From Akkermansia muciniphila (GTDB lineage: Bacteria > Verrucomicrobiota > Verrucomicrobiia > Limisphaerales > UBA1100): a stretch of 42,638 nt of DNA. The stretch is from positions 1 through 42,638 of the forward strand of contig CAMDOH010000019.1 in assembly GCA_945903605.1 (NCBI GenBank), given 5' to 3'. Below the pieces are notes generated by a model. That model had not been told where the DNA came from, ran no database searches, and saw only the letters and a list, made by a program, of their open reading frames with translations. Each line of letters opens with the position of its first letter. The first letter of the stretch is position 1. Positions 33,784-41,785 of this stretch are shown here, piece by piece. The position numbers and the translations under genes were made by a program.

Positions 33784-34539
33784 ATGGCGGAAGTGACCGG
33801 CAAAACGCTGATCGTTGTCCCGACTTATAATGAACGGGAAAATATTCCCGCTCTCGCCCAACGTCTGCTCGCGCTCGCTGTGCCGGTGGATCTTCTGGTG
33901 GTGGACGACAATTCGCCCGATGGCACCGGCAAGCTCGCCGATGAACTGGCCGCGAAACATCCGCAGATTCACGTGCTGCATCGTCCGGGCAAAGCAGGCC
34001 TCGGCCGCGCCTACTGCGCCGGATTCAAATGGGCGATGGAACGCGACTATGAATTTATCTTCGAGATGGACGGCGATTTTTCGCATGACCCCAATGACAT
34101 CCTGCGCTTCCTTGCCGCCGCCGCGAATGCGGACCTCGTCATCGGCTCGCGTTATTCCAATGGCATCCGCGTCGTCAACTGGCCGCTGCGCCGGTTGATG
34201 CTCAGCCTTGCCGCCGCCAAATATGTGCGCGTCATCACCGGCATGCCCTTCACCGATCCCACGGGCGGCTTCAAATGTTTCCGTCGCCGCGCGCTGAAAA
34301 GCCTCGATCTCGACGCGGTGAAATCCAATGGCTACAGCTTTCAGATTGAACTCACTCATAAACTCTGGCGGCGCGGAATGACCATCGCCGAAGTGCCGAT
34401 TATTTTCACCGACCGCTTTCTCGGGCAGTCCAAAATGTCCGGCGGCATCGTGCGGGAAGCGATCTGGATTGTCTGGCGGATGCTCTTGCAAAATGGCCTG
34501 CGCCGCTCGCCACGCATCCTTCCCGCCGCAACCCGATGA
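33784..34539 (+). CDS. Polyprenol monophosphomannose synthase-like GT2
   Basis: A 251-residue family-2 transferase of the dolichol/polyprenyl-phosphate mannosyltransferase (DPM1) type. It has IVVPTYNERENIPAL, VVDDNSPDGTGKLADEL, the catalytic EMDGDFSHDPNDI, DLVIGSRYSNG, TDPTGGFKCFRRRAL and the C-terminal VPIIFTDRFLGQSKMS. It lacks the C-terminal membrane domain found in ArnC/GtrB-type members, so it is presumably a peripheral enzyme moving mannose from GDP-mannose to a polyprenyl phosphate. The ATG at 33784 begins with the family N-terminus. Its stop overlaps the next gene's start in ATGA (34536-34539). Confidence 0.9.
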   Translation: MAEVTGKTLIVVPTYNERENIPALAQRLLALAVPVDLLVVDDNSPDGTGKLADELAAKHPQIHVLHRPGKAGLGRAYCAGFKWAMERDYEFIFEMDGDFSHDPNDILRFLAAAANADLVIGSRYSNGIRVVNWPLRRLMLSLAAAKYVRVITGMPFTDPTGGFKCFRRRALKSLDLDAVKSNGYSFQIELTHKLWRRGMTIAEVPIIFTDRFLGQSKMSGGIVREAIWIVWRMLLQNGLRRSPRILPAATR

Positions 34540-35573
34540 GCGCGCCGCGTCCCGTTAATGTGGCCGTCATCGGTACAGGCTTCATGGCTGTGGCGCATCT
34601 TCGCGCCTTGCGACAAGTGCCCGGCGCGCGTGTGGCCGCTCTCTGCAATCCCAGCGGACGCAATCTCGACGGCGATTTTAGCCAAGTATTCGGCAACGTG
34701 GGCGCGACCGATCCGCTGCGCCTGGACATGCGCGATGTGAAAGCGTACCGGGATTTTTCTGCCGTGCTGGATGATCCCCAAATCGACCTCGTGGACATCA
34801 CCACGCCCACGAACCTGCATGCCGAACAGGCCATCGCCGCACTGGGCGCGGGCAAACATGTACTCTGCGAAAAACCCATCGCCCGCACCGCCGCGCAGGG
34901 CCGGCGGATGGTTGCCGCAGCCGATGCCGCCCGTGTTTTTTTTATGCCAGCGATGTGCCTGCGGTTCTGGCCGGAGTGGGCTTGGGTGAAAGCCGCCATC
35001 GCCGACCTTCGTTTTGGCCGGGTATTGAGCGCGCGCTTCCGGCGTGTGGCCGAACCGCCTGCGTGGGGACAGTCCAACTTTCTGGACGGCGAGAAATCCG
35101 GCGGCGCGTTGCTGGATCTTCACATCCACGATGCAGACTTTGTGCAATTCTGCTTTGGCCGACCAACCGCCGTGATGGCCGCCGGACACACCAAAGTGAG
35201 CGGCTGCGTGGATCATGTGGTGACGCAATATCGAGTCGCGTGTGGCGCGGTCGTTCATGCGGAGGGAAGCTGGGCGATGACGGCGGGATTTGGATTCAAC
35301 ATGGAGTACACGGTGAACTTTGAGCGGGCCACAGTGGACTACGATCTGGCGCGCGGAGCCGACGCGCTGAAATTATTTGAGCTGGGGCAATCACCTCGCG
35401 TGCTCAAACTCGATGAACCCGATGGCTATGTCGGCGAATTGCGCTACATCACCGATTGCATCCGGACTGACCGCGCGCCGTCCATCGTGACGGCGCAAGA
35501 CGGACTGGCTGCCATCGAAATCTGCGAAGCGGAACTGCGCTCGATTGAAACGGGCGCGGCCGTTGTTTTCTAG
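34536..35573 (+). CDS. Gfo/Idh/MocA family oxidoreductase
   Basis: A 345-residue NAD(P)-dependent sugar or inositol dehydrogenase. The N-terminal Rossmann domain begins NVAVIGTGFMAVAHLRAL, followed by LVDITTPTNLHAEQA and the hallmark GKHVLCEKPIA. The C-terminal domain contains RRVAEPPAWGQSNFLDGEKSGGALLDLHIHDADFVQFCFG, a typical GFO block with the catalytic His in the GG-LLDLHIHD segment. The substrate is unknown. It is translationally coupled to the mannosyltransferase and converges on the sugar-kinase gene, with 10 bases between stops. Confidence 0.92.
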   Translation: MSAPRPVNVAVIGTGFMAVAHLRALRQVPGARVAALCNPSGRNLDGDFSQVFGNVGATDPLRLDMRDVKAYRDFSAVLDDPQIDLVDITTPTNLHAEQAIAALGAGKHVLCEKPIARTAAQGRRMVAAADAARVFFMPAMCLRFWPEWAWVKAAIADLRFGRVLSARFRRVAEPPAWGQSNFLDGEKSGGALLDLHIHDADFVQFCFGRPTAVMAAGHTKVSGCVDHVVTQYRVACGAVVHAEGSWAMTAGFGFNMEYTVNFERATVDYDLARGADALKLFELGQSPRVLKLDEPDGYVGELRYITDCIRTDRAPSIVTAQDGLAAIEICEAELRSIETGAAVVF

Positions 35574-35583
35574 CTGACCGCAA

Positions 35584-36684
35584 TCAGCGCTGCACGCGAG
35601 CGCTGCCGCCCTTCATGAGCTTCTCCACTTCGGCCTTGTCGGCCATCGAAGTGTCACCGGGCGTGGTCATCGCCAGCGCCCCGTGCGCCGCGCCGTAGTC
35701 CACAGCTTGCTGCGCATCGCCGCTTGTCATCAGCCCATAAATAAATCCGCTGGCAAAACTGTCGCCGCCGCCGACGCGGTCAAGAATTTCCAAATCAGGA
35801 TACTGGCGGCTCTCGTAGAATTTGCCGCCCACCCACGCGATGGCCGCCCAGTCGTTGATCGTGGCGGTCTTCGCCGCACGCAGCGTCGTGGCTGTGGCCT
35901 TGAAATTCGGGAACTCTTTCACCGCGGTCTCGATCATCTTTTTGAAAGCGCTCACGTCGATGTGCAGCAGATGTTCATCCGCGCCCTCGACTTGAAAACC
36001 GAGGCACGCGGTGAAATCTTCCTCGTTGCCGATCATCACATCCACGTACTTGGCGATCTCGCGATTGACCTCCTGCGCGCGTTTCAGGCCGCCGATGGAT
36101 TTCCAAAGACTCGGGCGATAATTCAAATCGTAACTGACAATCGTGCCGTGCTGCTTGGCTTTCTTCACGCACTCGATGACGAGCTGCGGCGTGGAATCGG
36201 AGAGCGCGGCGAAAATGCCGCCGGTGTGCAGCCAGCGCACGCCGTCCTTGCCGAAGATTTGGTCCCAATCAAAATCGCCGGGCGCAAGTTGACTGGCGGC
36301 CGTGTGGCCTCGATCGGGAATGCCCACCGCTCCGCGCACGCCATGGCCGCGCTCGGTGAAATTGAGTCCATTGCGAGTGTCACGACCAATGCCGTCGAAC
36401 TTCGTCCACTTGATGTAATCGGTGGAGACACCGCCCTGCAAAATAAAATCCTCGAGCAATCGGCCCACGTCATTGTCGGCGAAAGCCGTGGCGACCGCCG
36501 TCTTGAAACCGAAACAACGGCGCAGTCCGCGCGCCACGTTGTATTCGCCGCCGCCTTCCCAAACTTTGAAGTCGCGCGCCGTACGGATGCGGCCCTCGCC
36601 CGGATCCAGGCGCAGCATGATCTCGCCAAGCGCGAGCAAATCCCATTTGCAGGAGCCAGCAGGTTTGATGGTCAGATTTGACAT
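35584..36684 (-). CDS. PfkB-family sugar kinase (2-keto-3-deoxygluconate kinase-like)
   Basis: A 366-residue ribokinase-fold enzyme. The N-terminal ALGEIMLRLDPGEGRIRTARDFKVWEGGGEYNVARGL is very close to KdgK-type kinases, with the GG sugar-binding pair. The C-terminal signature RVGGGDSFASGFIYGL has the catalytic Asp of the GXGD motif. Phosphorylating 2-keto-3-deoxygluconate would join uronate/aldonate catabolism (the dehydratase at 1-357, the isomerase-like gene at 30.8 kb). ATG 36684 was chosen because the frame further upstream (to 36777) is inside the divergent promoter region of the PQQ-like gene. It starts 96 bases from that gene. Confidence 0.88.
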   Translation of the reverse strand: MSNLTIKPAGSCKWDLLALGEIMLRLDPGEGRIRTARDFKVWEGGGEYNVARGLRRCFGFKTAVATAFADNDVGRLLEDFILQGGVSTDYIKWTKFDGIGRDTRNGLNFTERGHGVRGAVGIPDRGHTAASQLAPGDFDWDQIFGKDGVRWLHTGGIFAALSDSTPQLVIECVKKAKQHGTIVSYDLNYRPSLWKSIGGLKRAQEVNREIAKYVDVMIGNEEDFTACLGFQVEGADEHLLHIDVSAFKKMIETAVKEFPNFKATATTLRAAKTATINDWAAIAWVGGKFYESRQYPDLEILDRVGGGDSFASGFIYGLMTSGDAQQAVDYGAAHGALAMTTPGDTSMADKAEVEKLMKGGSARVQR

Positions 36685-36780
36685 TTTGAGGTGCGCAGAT
36701 TGTGGATGCTGCCTTGGAAAAACAACATCTTTTTCCGGCGCTACTTGACGGCTTTGGGAACTCGAGGCCATGCTCAAGTC

Positions 36781-38016
36781 ATGTCAAAAACTGTTCTATC
36801 CGGACTGGCCTCCATGATGGTTTGTGCTGCACTTGTTGCTGAAGACTGGCCTCAGTTTCGAGGGCCGACTGCACAAGGTCACGCCAAAGCAGCAAACTTG
36901 CCGATGGAAATTGGCGCGGGGAAAAATCAGGCGTGGAAGATTGGCGTTCCGGGTAGCGGCTGGTCTTCGCCGGTCATCGTGAAGGGCCAGATTTTTCTGA
37001 CATCAGCTGTCACAACGGAAGTGGAGTCGTCGCTCAACGCGATGTGCTTTGATGCCGCGAACGGAAAATTGGTTTGGAGCCAAAAGGTTTTTGACAAGGC
37101 GGCCAAGGGGCGTTCTCACAGCAAGAACAGTCATGCCAGCCCGACACCCATTGTGGATGGTGATCGTCTTTATGTTCATTTCGGACCGGACGGATCGGCC
37201 TGTCTCGACTTGGCTGGTAAAGTGATTTGGCGCAACAATGAGTTTCCGTATCCGCCTGTGCACGGCAACGGTGGCTCGCCGGTGATCGCTGGCGACAATC
37301 TGATTTTCAGTTGCGACGGCGCAAATAATCCGTACGTGCTGGCATTGGACAAGAGAACGGGGAAGCAAGCTTGGCGCACACCGCGCAGCGTGTCCGCTAC
37401 AAAAACGTTTTCGTTTTGCACTCCATTGCTGGCTGACATCGATGGACAATCTCAAGTGATCTTGCCGGGCAGCGACGTCGTCTGCGCTTACAATCCGAAG
37501 ACGGGCCAGGAGATTTGGCATTCGCGCTACAGCGGTTATTCGGTCGTACCCAGGCCCGTGTTTGGTCAGGGCATGATCTTCATCAGCACAGGATTTGATC
37601 AGGCCAAAACTATTGCGTTGCGAGCGGGCGGCGGCAAAGGCGATGTGACTGATACGCATGTTGCGTGGACATTGACGAAAGGCGCACCGCACACGCCCTC
37701 CATGTTGCTCATCGGAACCGAACTCTACATGGTGTCCGATGCCGGAATCGCAAGCTGTGTGGATGCGAAGACTGGCGAAGTGCACTGGCAGGAACGCGTG
37801 GGTGGAAATTATTCGTCCTCACCATTGTTCGCAGCGGATCGGATTTATCTCTTGAGCGAGGAAGGCAAAGTGACCGTCATCGCCGCTGACAAGAAATTCA
37901 AAGTGCATTCAACGGGCGAATTAGGTGAACGCACGCTGGCATCGATGTCCGTTGCGGATAACGCGCTCTATGTGCGCACGGCGAAGTCGCTGTTCAAATT
38001 TCAAGCCGCCCGCTGA
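36781..38016 (+). CDS. Secreted PQQ-like beta-propeller protein
   Basis: A 411-residue exported beta-propeller. The signal is SKTVLSGLASMMVCAALVAE; the mature protein opens DWPQFRGPTAQGHA, a start very frequent in Planctomycetota and Verrucomicrobiota PQQ-like proteins. Several propeller blades follow, with GWSSPVIVKGQIFLTSA, CFDAANGKLVWSQKV, CLDLAGKVIWRNN, ALDKRTGKQAWRT, AYNPKTGQEIWHS and CVDAKTGEVHWQERV. The DAxxGKxxW repeat is the PQQ/BamB blade motif. Catalytic dehydrogenase activity is unlikely to be inferred: it has no obvious catalytic Asp or metal pattern. It could be a scaffold or outer-membrane assembly factor. ATG 36781 was chosen for its signal peptide. Confidence 0.85.
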   Translation: MSKTVLSGLASMMVCAALVAEDWPQFRGPTAQGHAKAANLPMEIGAGKNQAWKIGVPGSGWSSPVIVKGQIFLTSAVTTEVESSLNAMCFDAANGKLVWSQKVFDKAAKGRSHSKNSHASPTPIVDGDRLYVHFGPDGSACLDLAGKVIWRNNEFPYPPVHGNGGSPVIAGDNLIFSCDGANNPYVLALDKRTGKQAWRTPRSVSATKTFSFCTPLLADIDGQSQVILPGSDVVCAYNPKTGQEIWHSRYSGYSVVPRPVFGQGMIFISTGFDQAKTIALRAGGGKGDVTDTHVAWTLTKGAPHTPSMLLIGTELYMVSDAGIASCVDAKTGEVHWQERVGGNYSSSPLFAADRIYLLSEEGKVTVIAADKKFKVHSTGELGERTLASMSVADNALYVRTAKSLFKFQAAR

Positions 38017-38029
38017 ACGCCTGCGCCAT

Positions 38030-39445
38030 TCACAGCGACATGCTTTGATAACACTGGGCGATGCGCTCGATGGCAAGCACGTAGGCGGCTGTCCGAAAAT
38101 CTTTCACCGCCGGTCTCGTGCTGATGATTTCGTGGATGGATTGATAGGCCTCGCGCATCGCATCATCCAAACCGGATCGCACGAGCGTGATTTCATCGGC
38201 GCCTTGGACGAGTTGCTTGCGAATGGACTCAGGAACCGGCTTGCCGATTCCCAGTTCCAGTGCGTCCACGAGGGCCTTGCCGCGAGATTCCTCGTAGCGC
38301 CTTTCCATGCGACCGAATCGGATGTGGGAAATATTCTTGATCCATTCAAAGTAGGAAACCGTGACTCCGCCTGCGTTGAGAAAGGCGTCGGGAATGATCA
38401 CGGTGCCTTTGGCGAGCAGGATTTCGTCGGCCTCGAAAGTGAGCGGCCCGTTGGCGGCCTCGGCGATAATCGGGGCACGAATGCGCGAAGCGTTCGCGCG
38501 CGTGATCACTCCTTCCATGGCCGCCGGCAAAAGTATGTCGCAGTCCATTTCCATCACCGTCGCGCCCTGCTCGACAAATCGTGCGTCGGGAAATCCTTTC
38601 ACACCTCCCGTCTGGCGCTTGTAGTTCGTGACGGCTTCGATGTTCAATCCTGATTCGGAAATGATCGCGCCGTCGCGCTCAATCACGGCCGTCACGCGAA
38701 CATCATCTTCCTCGGAAAGAAACTGGGCCGCATATTGCCCGACGTTTCCCAGCCCTTGAACGATCATCCGTTTGCCGCCGAGATCTCCATCGAGTCGTGC
38801 CCGACGTACATCGTCAGGATGCCGGAAAAATTCGCGCAGGCCGTATTGGATTCCCCGCCCGGTCGCTTCGGTGCGTCCATGAATGCCGCCCTGCGTGACG
38901 GGCTTTCCGGTGACGCACGCAGCGGCGTTGATATCGCTGGGAAATAATTTTCGGTACGTGTCAGCGATCCATGCCATCTCACGTTCGCCGGTGCCCATGT
39001 CCGGCGCGGGCACGTTCAAGCTCGGGTTGATGAATCCGTGCTTGATCAATTCCTCTGCATAGCGGCGGGTGATGTGCTCGATCTCATCCTCTGTAAAATC
39101 TTTGGGGCGGATGCAGAGAGCGCCTTTGGAGCCGCCGAAGGGAACTCCGGCGATTGCGCATTTGTATGTCATCAACGCCGCCAGTGCTTCGACTTCGGAT
39201 TGTCCGGCGATGGCCGCAAATCGGATTCCACCTTTCGCGGGCAGGCGATGATCGCTGTGCACCGCGCGCCAACCCGTGAACACGCGGTACCCGCCTCGCA
39301 ATTCAACGCCAAATTTGATCTGGATGATCGCGTTGCACGTCCGGATTTTTTCCGCCAACCCGGGCGGCAATTGAAGTGTGGCGGCAGCGCGGTCGAACAT
39401 CCGATCCACATCCCCGAGGAATGCGTGTGATGCGACGGCACTCAT
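38030..39445 (-). CDS. gdhA: Glu/Leu/Phe/Val-type glutamate dehydrogenase
   Basis: A 471-residue NAD(P)-dependent amino-acid dehydrogenase interconverting glutamate and 2-oxoglutarate plus ammonium. The substrate domain shows HRLPAKGGIRF, TYKCAIAGVPFGGSKGAL and VPAPDMGTGEREMAWI. The coenzyme domain has IVQGLGNVGQYAAQFL, ILLPAAMEGVI, IIAEAANGPLT and DAFLNAGGVTVSYFEWIKN. Length and motifs match hexameric-type GDH. It lies six bases after the GYF_2–cytochrome gene on the same strand, so it is presumably cotranscribed. Confidence 0.95.
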   Translation of the reverse strand: MSAVASHAFLGDVDRMFDRAAATLQLPPGLAEKIRTCNAIIQIKFGVELRGGYRVFTGWRAVHSDHRLPAKGGIRFAAIAGQSEVEALAALMTYKCAIAGVPFGGSKGALCIRPKDFTEDEIEHITRRYAEELIKHGFINPSLNVPAPDMGTGEREMAWIADTYRKLFPSDINAAACVTGKPVTQGGIHGRTEATGRGIQYGLREFFRHPDDVRRARLDGDLGGKRMIVQGLGNVGQYAAQFLSEEDDVRVTAVIERDGAIISESGLNIEAVTNYKRQTGGVKGFPDARFVEQGATVMEMDCDILLPAAMEGVITRANASRIRAPIIAEAANGPLTFEADEILLAKGTVIIPDAFLNAGGVTVSYFEWIKNISHIRFGRMERRYEESRGKALVDALELGIGKPVPESIRKQLVQGADEITLVRSGLDDAMREAYQSIHEIISTRPAVKDFRTAAYVLAIERIAQCYQSMSL

Positions 39446-39451
39446 GAGGGT

Positions 39452-40201
39452 TCAATCGAACTTCGCGCCTTGAGCAATCCACGCCTTGATCTTCGTCTTC
39501 TCTTCGTCGGTCAATGGCGTGCCTTTGCCTTCCGGCGGCATGGGATCTTTATCATCATTGACGCGCTTGACGATGAGACTTTCATCCGGCTTTCCTGGCT
39601 TGATGGCGTCTTTATTTTCACCGCCCTTTTCGATGCCTTCGCGGTCGGTCAGATTGAGTTTGCCTTTGATTTTGTCTGGAGCCGGATCTTCGCCGTGGCA
39701 TTTCACGCACTTGTTTTTGAGAATCGGCTGAATTTCTTTGGAGAATGAAACCATGGCTGCCGAGTTCGTGCCATTTCCAGTTGGCAATTCGACACCTTTG
39801 CCCGGATCATTTCCATCCTTCTTGGCTGGCACACCATTTTTCTTTGGAGTGGTGTCAACCTTGGCTGAGTCACCGTCGCCCTTTTGTATTACCAGTATGA
39901 AAACTGCTGCAAAAATGACCGCTGACACCAGAACTCCCACGCCTGCATAAATAATGATCTTCTTCTTTTTGGAACTGCCGGCGACGATCGTCACCGCCTC
40001 CGGCTCGCTCTCGGCCGGTTCGTCATTCCCCCATTCGGGAACCTGAACTCCCTCCAGCGAAGAGATCTGAACCCATTCGGCCAACCCTTCATGCCAAGCC
40101 AAGTCGGTCGGCGAAAAATTACCATCCTGCAAGTAAGTGTTGATATCATCGATGCCGAATGGCCCATACTGGGTCCCTTCACGGTTGACGTAAATTTCCA
40201 T
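39452..40201 (-). CDS. GYF_2–transmembrane–cytochrome c fusion protein
   Basis: A 249-residue bitopic protein with an unusual domain order. Residues 1-~57 are a GYF_2-like domain (IYVNREGTQYGPFGIDDINTYL, LAWHEGLAEWVQISSL), followed by an acidic linker and a Lys-rich stop-transfer (SSKKKK). One TM helix follows (~81-106, IIIYAGVGVLVSAVIFAAVFILVIQ), then a flexible low-complexity linker. The C-terminal part is a monohaem c-type cytochrome of the planctomycete PSCyt1 type with CVKCH (165-169) and axial Met near DPMPP (221). The haem domain should lie outside the inner membrane and GYF_2 in the cytoplasm. It sits between the intradiol dioxygenase (26 bases) and gdhA (6 bases). No electron partner is identified. 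Confidence 0.85.
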   Translation of the reverse strand: MEIYVNREGTQYGPFGIDDINTYLQDGNFSPTDLAWHEGLAEWVQISSLEGVQVPEWGNDEPAESEPEAVTIVAGSSKKKKIIIYAGVGVLVSAVIFAAVFILVIQKGDGDSAKVDTTPKKNGVPAKKDGNDPGKGVELPTGNGTNSAAMVSFSKEIQPILKNKCVKCHGEDPAPDKIKGKLNLTDREGIEKGGENKDAIKPGKPDESLIVKRVNDDKDPMPPEGKGTPLTDEEKTKIKAWIAQGAKFD

Positions 40202-40227
40202 AAATGTTTATCGCACCCGTCTGTTGT

Positions 40228-40920
40228 TCATTCCTTTTGCAACACGATGTCGAACCAGCCCAGCTCGACCTTTTCCTTGCCAACTTTCAACTCCTTGATC
40301 GCCACAGCGAGACTCGGCAAGAAAAATTGGTCGGGCTTGTTGAGCTTGTCGCCCAAAAAATACATCTGCGTCACCAGCTTTTTGAATCCCGCTTGGCGCA
40401 CCATGAAATGGATGTGCGGTGGCCGCCACGCCTCCGGCCCGATTTGGTATGCCCCCGGATGAATCGTTTCAAATTCGTAATAACCCGACTCGTCCGTGAT
40501 CATCCGCGCGCGATTATGAAACAACCCCGAAGCAGGAGGCGACTTGGGATTGTCATTATCATAACTCCCCTTTGAATTCGCCTGCCAAACATCCAGCACC
40601 ACTCCCGACAGCGGTTTCTTCGCCGCAAAATCCCATACTCGACCACGAATCAGCAGTGATTGCCCCGGCTCCAATGGCGGTGTCACCTTTGCGCGATAGG
40701 GCGCCAGCTCGCGGTAATAGGGCCCCAAGATATTTTCCTCCGTTGCTGAAACAGGAACCGGAAATTTTACCTCGGGAATTGGTAAAGCAGAGATTGAAAT
40801 TGGAACACCCGATGGCCCGATGTTCGTCAGAGTTGGTTGCGCATTTGCCGGCAAACAAAACGCCCCTATCCCGCCCGCCAGCGCAGACTGCAGAAACTCC
40901 CTTCTTGTCGCGTTGCTCAT
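40228..40920 (-). CDS. TAT-exported intradiol ring-cleavage dioxygenase
   Basis: A 230-residue non-haem Fe(III) dioxygenase similar to the protocatechuate 3,4-dioxygenase beta fold. The N-terminal TRREFLQSALAGGIGAF is a twin-arginine signal. The mature domain starts ENILGPYYR, and iron ligands appear as Tyr in DVWQANSKGSYDND, Tyr in HPGAYQIGPEAW and the two His of RPPHIHFMV. The exported form, short and single-chain, differs from cytoplasmic PcaH/PcaG; its aromatic substrate is unknown. Aromatic catabolism genes (pcaB and others) are absent from the window. The ATG 40920 precedes the signal directly. Confidence 0.88.
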   Translation of the reverse strand: MSNATRREFLQSALAGGIGAFCLPANAQPTLTNIGPSGVPISISALPIPEVKFPVPVSATEENILGPYYRELAPYRAKVTPPLEPGQSLLIRGRVWDFAAKKPLSGVVLDVWQANSKGSYDNDNPKSPPASGLFHNRARMITDESGYYEFETIHPGAYQIGPEAWRPPHIHFMVRQAGFKKLVTQMYFLGDKLNKPDQFFLPSLAVAIKELKVGKEKVELGWFDIVLQKE

Positions 40921-41029
40921 GTGACCAAGTTCAGTCGAACGCGAGCCTCACCAACAACCGCATCAATGAAAACCAAAAAATATTCGCAATCAGAAATTGG
41001 ATTTGTATGAACAATCGGCCAGCCGCAAT
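40921..41029. other. Intergenic region, AT-rich, no gene found
   Basis: 109 bases between the dioxygenase gene and the GT2 gene, both on the minus strand. It is noticeably richer in A and T than its surroundings, with an AAAAAATATT run, and probably carries the promoter of the dioxygenase gene; I cannot place its boxes. No small open frame of credible content. Confidence 0.3.
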
Positions 41030-41785
41030 TCAAGTGCGTCGCATCTGCTGCAAGAGACGGTGTTTGAGGAACACCTCGCGCGCGTTCATTCGGGCGATGC
41101 GCCAGCCTTGAGGTCCATCCAGAAAACCACCGCGCAGCCAATACCCGCGAAGCCAGCGAAATGACGATCGCGACCACGGCGCAAACGGCCCGAAAGTGCG
41201 GCCGGCCTCGTATTGTGTCTCGGCCCAAAGTTGAGCGTACTTCTGGCAGCGCGCCCAGTGGTCGGAGGCATCCTTGAATGAGTAGTGAAACAAATCCCCT
41301 CTCAATGAGACCCCGCGGCCACCAGCCAATTCCAATCGCTCATGCACCTTGCCGCCGGCAAATCGCGCGCCCGTTTTTCTAAAAAGGCGCGTCAGCCGGT
41401 CGGGATACCAGTCGCCGTGGCGAATCCAGCGTCCCTCGTACAACACGCAGCGCGGCATGCTGTAGCCGGCCACATTGTCCGGCGCACCGGTTTGTTTGAT
41501 GCGGGCAATTTCCTGCGCCAACATCGGCGAGATTTCCTCGTCGGCATCAATGCTCAACACCCACGGATGCGTGGCCAATCCCAGCACATGATTTTTCTGG
41601 CCGACAAAACCCAACCAGTCCTGATGCACCCAACGCACACCGAATTCGCGGGCGATCGTTTCGGTGCCGTCGCTGCTCCCCGAGTCCACCACTACCATCT
41701 CATCCACCAAACCCGCGCAACTTTGCAGGCAGCGGCGCAGGTTGGATTCTTCGTTGAGCGTGATCAGGCACGCGGAGATTTTCAT
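41030..41785 (-). CDS. GT2 family glycosyltransferase (LPS core, KdtX/WaaE-like)
   Basis: A 251-residue family-2 transferase. It has the N-terminal SACLITLNEESNLRRCL, VVVDSGSSDGTETIA, the catalytic ISIDADEE-like SIDADEEISP, and a C-terminal acceptor region with RLFRKTGARFAGGKVHERLEL and HYSFKD. The pattern is that of the WaaE/KdtX beta-1,4-glucosyltransferase subfamily acting on the LPS inner core, though the sugar and acceptor are not fixed by sequence. Its start overlaps the stop of the upstream GT4 gene in ATGA (41782-41785), so the two form a translationally coupled LPS pair. Confidence 0.88.
   Translation of the reverse strand: MKISACLITLNEESNLRRCLQSCAGLVDEMVVVDSGSSDGTETIAREFGVRWVHQDWLGFVGQKNHVLGLATHPWVLSIDADEEISPMLAQEIARIKQTGAPDNVAGYSMPRCVLYEGRWIRHGDWYPDRLTRLFRKTGARFAGGKVHERLELAGGRGVSLRGDLFHYSFKDASDHWARCQKYAQLWAETQYEAGRTFGPFAPWSRSSFRWLRGYWLRGGFLDGPQGWRIARMNAREVFLKHRLLQQMRRT

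Noticed and set aside
34356-35258. 300-codon minus-strand open frame
   Set aside because: Antisense to the GT2 and Gfo/Idh genes, with no recognisable motifs of its own.
35683-36681. 332-codon plus-strand open frame
   Set aside because: Antisense to the sugar kinase; the kinase motifs lie on the minus strand.
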